Of a stretch of DNA of 64,000 bases, positions 51,640-61,999 are shown piece by piece. The stretch spans positions 105,941,125 to 106,005,124 of the forward strand of contig OX465581.1 of NCBI GenBank assembly GCA_950022655.1, given 5' to 3'. A program made the translations under genes and the position numbers. Numbering within the stretch: the first letter of the stretch is position 1; each line of letters opens with the position of its first letter. The notes under the pieces are model-generated. The model ran no database searches. It was not told the DNA's origin and saw nothing but the letters and a program-made list of their open reading frames with translations. The DNA is from Alentia gelatinosa (lineage: Eukaryota; Annelida; Polychaeta; Phyllodocida; Polynoidae).

Positions 51640-52090
51640 GTATTCTCAGGTCCATGTCTTTCCCAAGGCAATTCAGCAGTGGCATCCCCCTCCCGCCCCC
51701 CTGCAGTGCCTGACCACGGCCCACAGTAGATCCTCCTGCCCACGGAATAATATATGCCCCCACCCTGCGCGTGGGGCGTGGTGGTGTGCTGCCGCCAGGT
51801 GGCGAGGTGGCGCCCCTTAGCGGCCTTTTTACTGCCCCCTATCAGTCAGCTCATGATTGCCACATTCATGGCATAATCAGCGGCGTCATAAACCTTCATC
51901 AGGCCACTCGGGGCCACCGTAAAAAGGCCAGCACCAGGCCCTAATTTCATCAGAACAGGCCCGCGCCGAGGTGAGACGAATCATGTAAATTGCCCACTTG
52001 TTTGGGCCAGCGTCGCCGGCCTGGCCGCCGTCTCGGCTAATACTGGTAATAGAGGGACGGCCGCCGTCCACCCGCCTGTCCGCTCCTTCT
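51640..52090. promoter_or_regulatory. GC-rich island with CTCF-like site
   Basis: CCGCCAGGTGGCG at 51792-51804 fits the CTCF core (CCNSNAGGKGGCR) and is followed by a second GAGGTGGCG. AT-rich homeodomain-like words (CATAATCAGC, CTAATTTCATC) follow within 200 bp. Confidence 0.35.
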
Positions 52091-52849
52091 TGCGGGCTGG
52101 CCTGATGGATATATACTGAGGTGGTCAGTGCTTACTCTCATCAGCACTTAGGTCTGAATCTCACATATCTGTCGATCTAGAATCAGCGCTGTGATTATGA
52201 TCCTCTATGGATGAATTTAGATTGAAAATATCACTCATTGAAGGAACACTTCTCGAAGTTACCAACAGTAGTGCAGTTTCAATTGGAACCCGAAATTATT
52301 TTTCACCTGACTTGATACTTCTGAACCTATTGGTTTTCGCTGCTACTTGTATTCATATTTCATATTGTCTTTACTTCATCCCGTACCTTTGTAGGACAGC
52401 GTCGGCCTGTTGCCAAGCCCCCAAAGCACACAAATTGAAAGTAATTTTAATTGGAATTTGAAGTATACTCTATAGATTTTGTATATTTCTTTTCATGAGG
52501 GTCTCGAAAACAGAAGGTAATATGAGCTATATAGAAAGTAATTTGATTACATGAAAGATAACTAGCTTGATCACATAGCCACTGGTGAACTGATTGTAGA
52601 ATCACTCCATGGTGATCATTCCTGAAAGCATCTGGTCCCTCCTTCTCTCAAATCCAATTCTAGGTACCCACACTTTTGCTATTCTCCTCAATCCTAACCC
52701 CCCCTACCTTAGACACTCGCTTTTCGCAAGAAGAGCGCTGTAAGGGTGAGAGAATGAGTCTGGTCAGGACCACTGACCGTAGAGGTCAAGGACAATAGGA
52801 CACTGACTACTGAGGTTAGTTTTCTGCTCCCACTGGGGAGGTCAGTTGC

Positions 52850-53600
52850 TGGTGGTCAACCCGTGAGCAGGATGTCAGGGTACGGAGGCAGGGTGTCAGG
52901 TTAGGGGTGACCACTGGGTGACCGGGGGGGTGGCAGGGGCAAACCCCAGGCTACATGACCAATAGACACGGAGCGGCTCGGGGGCTGCTCGAAGCTGCTC
53001 AGAGCACAACCTGATTTGTCCTCTCTGATCCGGGGATCAATGCCCGCGTCAGAATCCACGTGACCTGTACCCCAAACACACCCCGCCCCGGCGCCGCTGA
53101 CAAAAAGAGGGCCCCGACCCCCAACAACAAATGTCAAAGTGATTAGCCCCGGGCGAGCTGCTCGCCGAAGCCGCTCGCCCTGCGTGGACCGCGACGCATG
53201 CCGCGCCGTGCCATGGCTAGTAAATTTGTCGAAATGAGCGGAAATTTACTAATTACGCTCCTATGGAGTTCTTTTGCCGCGGCCAACATGCGAGGTCAGC
53301 GCGGACGTGCGCGGCCTACGCGCTGCGTTGGGCAGAGTAGAGGGGGGTAGGTGGGTGGGGGTAGTAGAAGACGGGTGCGTGCGGCGCCCGGATCAGCTGC
53401 TGGAGGAGGAGTAGTTGCTGAAGGAGGAGGTGGGGTGGGGATGGGGGTGTGTGGCACGCAAGGTGACCGCCGGGTATAGACTCGGTCTACAGCTCACCCC
53501 GACTCGTCTCTGGTTCTCTCTCCACGCCGGAGTAGTCGTCGCCGCCTGTGGAGTAGCCACGAGCTGCTCACGGCTAACGACTACTTTCATTGACCGTTCC
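52850..53600. promoter_or_regulatory. GC-rich island with a short inverted repeat
   Basis: CpG-rich, with AGTAAATTT (53219-53227) and its inverse AAATTTACT (53242-53250) embedded in otherwise GC-rich DNA, then ACTAATTACG. The mix of islands and AT homeodomain-like words resembles conserved enhancers; no conservation data are available here. Confidence 0.28.
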
Positions 53601-54379
53601 GCTCCTCGATTTCTTATCTGGGTGTAATTTTGCGCAATTCACTGGTATAGTCTGCCAGGGAAGGGATCTTGTATATTACGGAAAAATTACCAAAACGTGC
53701 AAAAAAAATTTCAGTCTTCATGTGGGGTAAGAAATTGCTGTGTAAGTAGTATACTGAAAGATCAGTTACACGCTGGTGAAGCACGTACGATAACCAATGT
53801 AATGGCGTAGTTGTATTGCGCCATAGCAGCAGTCATAATACGTTGAGATTGATTCTAAGAGATGATACATCTGTAAAGCAGTATGAGGCTATGGAACAAT
53901 GGGTATTTCAACACAATTTATTTCAAGTCTCGTGTCCTACGACTGCGCCACAAGGGGGACGTTTATGTAAATGATGTTCGTATCTTTTTGAACAGAATAC
54001 GATACTCTGACGCTTCCTGGTTATTCAAGAAAAAACATGGATAACCTTTTGTATGATATAAAACCATAAATCATAGTATTATTATTCGGGTGAAATATTA
54101 GTTTTGCCTGGGAGACCCACTCTGTAACAATTACTAAATTCAGATACAAGTCACTTGTCATGGTACACTATAAAGGCGTTATATATCGGACTCATTTGAT
54201 GTATAATATGCAGGCCTATCGGAAATACGTATGAATCTCCGTGTAGATTGTATCGCCTGCATTGCGGCTAGAGGTTTCCCAGCCTCCCAAGCCATAGGTC
54301 AAAGACTCAACCAGCCACCCATACAGAGCACCCGCTAATGGAAGCTTCCTTTAAGTACGCTCACCTCAAATCTTGGTCC

Positions 54380-54740
54380 TTTTCTCCGCGAAGCAGTCGG
54401 CACCGTTGCGCCCCCTGCCGAGCAGCACTGGCACTTAGTATTCTGCCCACGAGGGGCGCTATTGACCAAAACATGTTTGACATTTATTTATGGCCTCCCC
54501 GCGGACAAATAGGCCCCGTTTGATAAGCAAAATTACGCTGCGCCCTGCTTAGTATGCAGCCGCCACCGCAGCTCGAGTTTTCCCCATTTCCCCCAAGCAC
54601 AATGAAGTGACTAACTGCAAATGAAAATGACATGGAGCGTTGGCGAATGATAAAATTTTGTCTGGTGATTTTCATCCCTCCTCCCTGCAACCCCTGCCCC
54701 TTCCCCTACACCCCCGTCACACTGACGCATAGACACGTTC
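54380..54740. promoter_or_regulatory. GC-rich island
   Basis: Moderately GC-rich with CCCACGAGGGGCGCTATTG near 54447 (a near miss to CTCF) and CCAAACATG-type words. No gene recognised. Confidence 0.2.
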
Positions 54741-55559
54741 ATACGCGGGGGTGGGGGTGTTTTAGCGTCTTCCGCCGTATGCCCACCACGTATCTAGTTT
54801 GCGGGTCCGGAGGAAATGTTAGATTTACGTTCCCAATAGGTGTTCAGTGCATGTCCAGATGGGATTCGCTGGCGGTGAGATGCGCAGAATGATAAACACG
54901 ACAGGGCTAACGAGGGTGAGGCAGCAAGTAGTACAACACTTGACGCCTTGGCCCAGGCTCTTTGACCCGTGCTGAGGGTGTGGGCAGAGACCAAAACCAC
55001 ACTCTCATGGCTGAGGGGGTCTTTTATGGTGTTTCCTTTCTTTTTTATCAATGTTTATTCAGTCAACATTACAGATCGATATTCGAGATGTCCTCATCGG
55101 TTTTAAAGTACCTCCCCTGATCTATATGCATGTCGTGGAACTGTGAAAGAAGCTGGAGTTAAACCAAGTGCGTAAACCAATTCATGGGTAATCCGAGCCA
55201 AAATAGATGCTTCTCTGTGTGCATACCTAATGGCATAAGGTGCCTAATATGGCAGTCAGCTTGCTATAGATCCCTGTGGATGATACCTTATATATTAGAG
55301 CAAGAGGCGATATAAATGTATGAGCAGAGCGTGTGTTTATGATATATTCACTGTGATCTTGTAATCAGAAAACTAATACAGACACATCTTATACCACACT
55401 CCGATCTAGCTATATCTGTCTACCACCCACACCCCGACACCCAACAAGGCATCATAACACCCTCTCATTCACCCCATACTAACACTAGACCAACCCCCAC
55501 ATGCGGAAGACCACCTCCCTTCGCCGCCTGTCATTAGATGTTATCGATACATGGCCAGG

Positions 55560-56080
55560 ATCGATTGATAAAGGCTGTCAAACATCCTAAAGTCCGCCTT
55601 AAAATTGCCGCACGACGCGTGTTAATTGAGTTCTGGGGGGACTGGGTTTTTTTTCTCATGGCGAGGGGAGAAAACAAGTCGGCGGCTGCACGAGGGTTGG
55701 CGGCGGGCGAAGGGCGGCGCGGCGCGGCCCGTGTGCGTGCGGCACGAAGGCGGCACCGACTCAAGAAAACCCCCGTCAGCTTGCCTCGTTCTTCTGAGTG
55801 TTTGGCAGCATGCAACAACGAGTGTACATCCTTACTTAATCCATACGTCTAAGCACGCGATGCGTCCCCCCTTAAGAAAACCTGCGTGACGACGCTGCTG
55901 AAGGGTTCTAGTTAGTTTTTCGCTTTTTTTTCTTTTCTGGCGCTTCCACTCCGAGAAGTTTTCAAAAGATGTGAAACGGCAGACACGCTATGGCGCGATG
56001 AAGAACTTGCTCGCTGTAATTGTCTCACAGACAAAGCGCGATGCGTTTTTGGCGCGATTAGAAATATTCACGCGCTGTAA
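55560..56080. promoter_or_regulatory. GC-rich island with E2F-like sites
   Basis: TTTTTGGCGCGA at 56046-56057 fits the E2F consensus, and a second GGCGCGATGA lies near 55992. Upstream, about 55680-55770 is dense in CGGCG. No coding support. Confidence 0.28.
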
Positions 56081-57084
56081 GGTACGCTTCTTAAAGGGAA
56101 GTTTGCTTAGTTCAGCCTCAGCTCTGGTGTAAAATAAAAGAACTGGGGGAAATATGGGGGTCTGTGAAACCCTAGGTTCAGTGGCTTTACTTGTGGGTCT
56201 TTTTGTCTAGGTGATCACGAAGCAGAACGTCTTAGATTTGACAGGCTATATCTCTAATGAGGTGACTGGGTGCAAAGCATGCAATGAACATCTACCAGCC
56301 TTTACCTCTACCGGGATCTATTAAGGGGCATATCTGGGAAAAGGGTAAGAGGAATTCCATGGTATTAGAAGCCAGATGACAGGACATAGAAACCACTGAG
56401 ACCCAAATTTTCTCAAGCAGTAAATTATTATCCTAATAATGTCTCATACCACCCTACCTAATCTCCACCCCTATTCAGCCTTTTCCACCTTACACCACCA
56501 ATTCCTGGCAACACTTCCACATCGTCCTATAACGGTATTCCCTTCCTTTACCTACCCCACCCATCACATCCACACACAGACACACATAGACAGAGAGGCC
56601 ACCAACTCGATACGGACACCAGCTCACAGCCCCAAGGCTCAGCGAGTGGCTCAGCGAGTGGCACGCACAGAGCGTCTGTGAGTTGGTGAGAAGGTGGGAC
56701 GTGGAGGCCCAACTAATGCAGACCAATGTGCGGTTTGCATGTGGCCGGCGCATGAACTCTAATTTGACACGGCTATCTGGTGTAGCTGTCGGCTGGGCAC
56801 GGATGGCTGTGGCTGACCTAGCCGTAGGAAGTGCCATAAAGTGGTGTTTGTAGGACCTCTGCCTGCTGCCCCTCACCTCGCTTCCCGGACCCCACCTCAC
56901 CTCCGCCGGCCGATCACGTTTGACGGTCTGATCTGAGGAGGCCATGTTCTGATGGTAGACTGGCAAAGTTTAGGTATTAGTGATCAGCCGTGACACTTTG
57001 TATGGTGTCGTTGACTGGCATCTGGGTGTTGCGATGGTTGAAAGAAACCCTGTCTAGGTATAGCTGGCTCTGTGACAATCAGCT

Positions 57085-57312
57085 ACTTTTCTCCTTCACC
57101 CCCAGCAGTGGTAGATTTACTGCTATACCAAAGGCCAATACTTCTCATGATGTCTATGTGGTGTGGGAAGTAAGAGAACTCTCACCTCGGTAAATGTGTG
57201 GGGCTGAGAATTCTACTTGAATTCATCTCAAAGATTCAGTCAAACCCAAAGTAAGTCTAATAGAACATATTGGAGTTAAACCACCCAAATAAACAAACAA
57301 ACAAACAAGAAG
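57085..57312 (+). mobile_element. SINE copy with (AAAC)n tail, head missing
   Basis: Body words CAGCAGTGGTAGATTTACTG, CTATACCAAAGGCCAAT, ATGATGTCTATGTGGTGTG and GGGAAGTAAGAGAACTC, then TGAATTCATCTC and an ACAAACAAACAAAC tail. It matches the copies at 57848 and 59228 and the minus copy at 10370-10585. Confidence 0.85.
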
Positions 57313-57847
57313 AACATTACACTGCTAACACCAGGTATGTGGACCACTGTGCTCCAAACACTTTGTCTAAGGATTATTATACCTATTACACTCAGTCTGA
57401 AAATAACCCAACGGCTAAAACAAGGTCGGACGCCACCATGGCACTAACGTTGGGTCTGGGTACCGCCATACTTCTAACAATGGGTCCCCAGACCGCTAGC
57501 TAAACCTCTAATAGTGGGCACCATGGAACCACTGTATATAAGATATAAACTGTAGCGACACCATAGGCATGCAGCACTGTGATGGAAGTCACCAGCGTGT
57601 TTTGATAGTTGCTATTGGTCTGCCACAGATGATTGACTTATGTTTTTTGTCACTCATATTCACTTCCTAAGTATAGTTCACATAGTTCAATCGATGTCTA
57701 TCAATGCGGTACGCCAGTCAACTGTACTTAGACAATAAACAATGGTTTTGTGGACAGGTGTCCGTGAACCACGAGAGGTTGATGCGTAGTAATACACGAG
57801 CACTAGCGAATGTATTACGACATTAACCCCGAGTGTATTATGACGTT

Positions 57848-58240
57848 TGCTGGGGTGGACAGCAATTACCAATCTGTTGCCTCGCCTCCTCATGGTGCAG
57901 ACCAGATATGCTTGCACGCAAGCATGACAAAAGCAACCGGGGTGGGGAGTTAGCTCAGTGGTAAAGAGCACTGGACTTGTAATACCAAGGTTGTCAGACT
58001 TTGTTGATTCGGGTCCCACTGCAGCCACTTTTCTCCTTCACCCCAAGCAGTGGTAGATTTACTGTTTTATCAAAGGCCAATCTTTATCATACCATGTCTA
58101 TGTGGTGTGCGAAGTAAAATAACTCTCACCTTGGTAAATGTGTAGGGGTGAGGTTTCAAAGAACCTTGAGAAAGTCTGGTGAGAACCTGCAGTGGTTAAC
58201 TGGACGTTAAATCAAACCAACAAACAAACAAATAAATTGA
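57848..58240 (+). mobile_element. SINE copy with tRNA-like head and a leader module
   Basis: The leader (GCTGGGGTGGACAGCAATTA through CAGACCAGATATGC, 57848-57913) is followed by a tRNA-like head (A box TTAGCTCAGTGGTAAAGAGC near 57951, B box GATTCGGGTCCC near 58006). Then come the family body and an AACAAACAAACAAATAAA tail. The head resembles a tRNA-Thr (TGT anticodon loop) but has extra bases before the B box, so it is not a functional tRNA gene. Confidence 0.85.
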
Positions 58241-59227
58241 ACCCAGTAGTTGCCATATACAAGGGTATAACCATAGGAACCATTTTCCCCGTATGCCATG
58301 GCATTGAGGCTGTATGCCACAGATTTCAATCCGTATACCACAGTTATGGTATCTGACAGGTTTTATATAATGGGTCGTGGTTTACTGAGTATCCATACAT
58401 TTTCTATGTGGTCTATGTATACGATGGATGATAAATTGCACGGAAGAGTGCATCTAAATCCCATAAGACAGCGACATCTTCCGCAGATACTCACCGATCT
58501 GATCGACAATTATAATCGGGAATAATAATGTCGATGTCATATACCCTCATACAGCGACATACCAACTCTTACTGATCACACCTCTTATATTTATAGCCTC
58601 ACACAGCAGCCCAATTGACATCAAAGGAACTGCCGGGTCCCGGCCCGCCTGGGCCATGGATCGGGTGGTTAGTCTTCAAAAACAATAATGCAAAGTTTGA
58701 TAACTTTTGTGCTATTTATGTTATCAGGAAACAGATTTCAGATCTATAATCGCTTCAATTTCCCGTACAACTAGGTGTATTATAATACTCGTGTATGTAA
58801 CAGACAAATTCACGTTAACGCTAATGAAGCAGCCTTCAAAGAATCGGGAACAGTAGTTGAAGGTTGATACAGCAACAATCTTAAGGTGAAAGAGTCTGTC
58901 ATTACTCCCATGCTAGTAATGCCCGACCTGATTATAATCGGGTCTGTAAAGTGCGTACAGCAACATAAAGTTCATCGATTCTGACCAACCAGACGGATCC
59001 GATGGGCAAAGGTGTGATTGGGAGCAATCGGCGTGTCGCTGTTTTATAGGCTTTATGAGTCAGGGTGACTTGAATAGGCCTACCAAAATGAATTCGAATC
59101 TGTTAAAACAATAAAATTCATGGGATGCCTATCAATTTTGCTTCATGCAGCTTTGAAAATTGTGGAATCAACACATTCCCCAATTTAAGAATAGTGAAAA
59201 GCAATGTCATATCTGATTCTGTGTTGG

Positions 59228-59570
59228 TCTGCTGGGGTGGACAGCAATTACCAATCTGTTCACCCTCTTGGTTGCCTCGCCTTCTCGTGGTGCAGACCGG
59301 ATATGCTCCCACTGCAGCCACTTTTCTCCTTCACCCCCAGCAGTGGTAGATTTACTGCTATATCAAAGGCCAATCCTTCTCATACCATGTCTATGTGGTG
59401 TGAGAAGTAAAAGAACTCTAACCTCGGTAAATGTGTAGGGGTGAGGTTTCTTCCTAAATTCATTTCATAGATTCAATCACCACCCTTGTGGTGTAAAAGA
59501 AACTTGAGAAAGTCTGGTGAGAACCTGCAATGGTTAACTGGACGTAAAAGCAAACCCACAAACCCTGATT
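59228..59570 (+). mobile_element. SINE copy with leader module but no tRNA head
   Basis: The leader seen at 57848 (GGTGGACAGCAATTACCAAT) here runs straight from GGATATGCT into CCCACTGCAGCCAC and the family body. The whole tRNA-like head is skipped. The body ends in GGTTAACTGGACGTAAAAGC with a weak A-rich tail. Confidence 0.82.
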
Positions 59571-59649
59571 CTGTGTATTACCATACATGTGCATCATCCT
59601 GGAGGTCTTCAATAATTTATGCCTGCGAAAGGACAGTGTTCAAGGAGAC

Positions 59650-61960
59650 CTTGTACGAGTGTTATCGTTTAATTGACACGAGAACAAAATGGAAGAAAAC
59701 TCATTCATTTAATTTTTTTCTGATTGATTTAACAAATCAGAATGAATATAAAAACTGTGTAGAGAGGCATAAAGCCCTAGTAATGCGAAAGTTGATAGAA
59801 AAGGTATGGGTTGAGTGAGAACAAGTTCTCTGAGCAGCATCTGAAGTAGTTGAGGCACCTTCTGGGGCTGTGAGTTGAGGCAGCAGTCCGCTAAGTATAG
59901 TTATTGTCTGAGCCGTCAGATGGAGAATTGTCCTCATATAAATTATTGATAATTCTACAATTATCTTCAATTGACACAAGGGAACAAGTTAGAAGAAAAA
60001 TCATTTATTCAAATTTGTTCTGAATGATTGTTGTTGTAAGTTGTACAAATAAGGGGTTATACAAGAGAAATACGGTATAAATTGAGAAAGGAACGTAGTC
60101 ATATTTGTCAGGACAAACTTAAAGCAGCAAAAGGAAACCCAAAAAATTTTGGTCCACAATCCATGAAATCATAAACCCTGGTTCAAAGATCTCTAATTGT
60201 AAACTAATGGTCGATGAGAAACTCGTAAAAGGGAAAGAAATTGCAACAGAATTGGGAAAACATTTTTGATAGCACAGAAAAGACTTTCTTTAACCAAAAC
60301 ATGCGTGAACTAGAAAATCTTGAAGATGCGGCCAATTTAGAACTGTACCTAGATTCAAGGAAGAGACTATCAAAATCAAAAATATAAATGAGAGTAAAGG
60401 CAGCAGTCTAAACTATCTGCCAATTAGTATTTTGATCAGCAATCTAAAGGCAATAATTCCGATTTATACAAATTTATTGAATCATTCAATTCAAACTTGT
60501 GTTTTTCCTGACAGCTGGAAAGTGGCAACGGTAGCGCCTATCCCAAAACAAGGCGACAAATTATGTATGGTCAATTGGTGTCCCGTTTCTTTACTAAACA
60601 CACCAAGTGAAATTTTGGAGAAACTAAAGCACAATATTATTTATAATCTATTAATTGATGCTGAAATGTTGAATGATAACTAATATAGAAAGACATGGTT
60701 AGTGTGTCTGAATGGAATCTGTTCAGAGATATTTTGGTCAGAAATACTCACCGAATTCAAAGAATGAGGTGAGTATTTCTGACCAAAATATCGAGGAACA
60801 GATGGAATTCAGACACACTCACTATGTCTTTTTATTATTATATACCTAGAAATCATTAAGAATACCATTCTACAACTCACTAAATAGGAGAATGAGTGGT
60901 CACGTGGTACAGTGGGTAGTATTATATATATTACGCCACAGTGTGGATGAATGAAATCATTACTACTGGGGCATAAACCTGAGACATTCGTGCACCGGTA
61001 TATAATAATATGGGTTTCGCCTTAATAGAGGAACAGGAGATGCCATTTTCAGGTTTACTAAGATCAGTATTGATGCCAGAAATAAGGGTTTCTTCACTTC
61101 TGCCTGCTTTATTGATTTTAAAAAGGCGTTTGACTGTGTATATCATGATTTATCTTTATCTAAGTTACAAAAGTTATACAAGATGCAAAAAAATCTGTTG
61201 CGCTGGCTTAATAATTATCTGTTACAAAAAAACAACGAGTTTTCACTAAAGATATGTTGTCTGATTTTGAACAAATCTGAATTGGTGTCGTGCAGGGGTC
61301 CGTTTTAGGACCCCTTCTATTTGTCATTTTCACTGATGATCTAGGAACCTGTTTCAAAAATTATCATCACACGTTATATGCAGACAATCTTGGTTATTAT
61401 TGTGTAAAGTAAAGATGTAATGAAGTGTAATAGAAAAATTCAGGATGACTTAAATAACCTAGGCCGTTGGTATGAAAAAGAATGGTGTAACGATCAATAT
61501 AAAAATAACGAAAAGCATGTGGTTTGCCAACTATCAAAAACTTCAACATTTGACACCTCAAGACTATAAACTACAAGGAGAAACTGTTAACCAATGTGAG
61601 CATTATAACTATTTAGGAGTGGATATGGATTGTAGTGTAACATGGAGTCATTTTATAAACAAAATAGTCAAAACTGTTGGGGCCAGGCTTTTCAAATTCA
61701 GAAAATTGCGATACTGCCTTACTAGAGATGCATCTATACAAATATATGTAACTAGCCTTTTACCAATTCTTGAGTATTATTCATTTTTAACTGAGAGTTG
61801 TAAAAAACTGGATAGTAAAAAGATAGAGCTGATTCATAATCAAAGAGTGTGTACTGCCTTGGGGGTCAGTGGTCAAAGAATCTCTATGAAAGATATGGAA
61901 AGTCAGTGTTACAATAAGGTCACTTCATAAGAGACGGACAATCTAGATGGATTGTTTTGA
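59650..61960 (+). mobile_element. Degenerate LINE (non-LTR retrotransposon) with reverse transcriptase
   Basis: Frames broken by stops and shifts read, in order: the linker (NEYKNCVERHKALVMRKLIE, 59738 on), YKLRKERSHICQDKLKAAKG near 60073-60132, the RT N-terminal part (VFPDSWKVATVAPIPKQGD, 60500-60560), RT block A (IDFKKAFDCVYHD, about 61111-61149), QGSVLGPLLF near 61292-61321, a catalytic box reading YADN instead of YADD (about 61378-61389), and the C-terminal YLGVDMDCSVTWSHFINK (about 61609-61662). It cannot be active. A MITE interrupts it at 60686-61008. A segment near 59672-59730 is repeated at about 59970-60028. Confidence 0.92.
60686..61008. mobile_element. MITE nested in the LINE, TA-flanked
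   Basis: Starts TAGAAAGAC and ends GGTATATAATAA with TA directly outside (60684-60685, 61009-61010). LINE frame NDN(Q/stop)Y breaks at the left edge and resumes as GFR at the right, so the insertion borders are visible. The left part is a 62-base-arm hairpin (60691-60752 with 60768-60829). The ends match the 113-bp element at 37747-37859 in inverse orientation. Confidence 0.88.
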
Positions 61961-61999
61961 TGTTATAGTATAGAAGATTCTTGATCTTGATGGAAGATT

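Noticed and set aside
54449..54463. CTCF site CCACGAGGGGCGCT
   Set aside because: One G short of the core spacing, so it does not fit the consensus.
56490..56966. 158-codon minus-strand frame
   Set aside because: Low-complexity His/Ser/Cys runs from CA-rich DNA and no family motif.
57951..58020. tRNA-Thr gene
   Set aside because: A and B boxes are present, but the variable/T-arm region has extra bases, the acceptor stem does not pair, and the unit continues into a SINE body.
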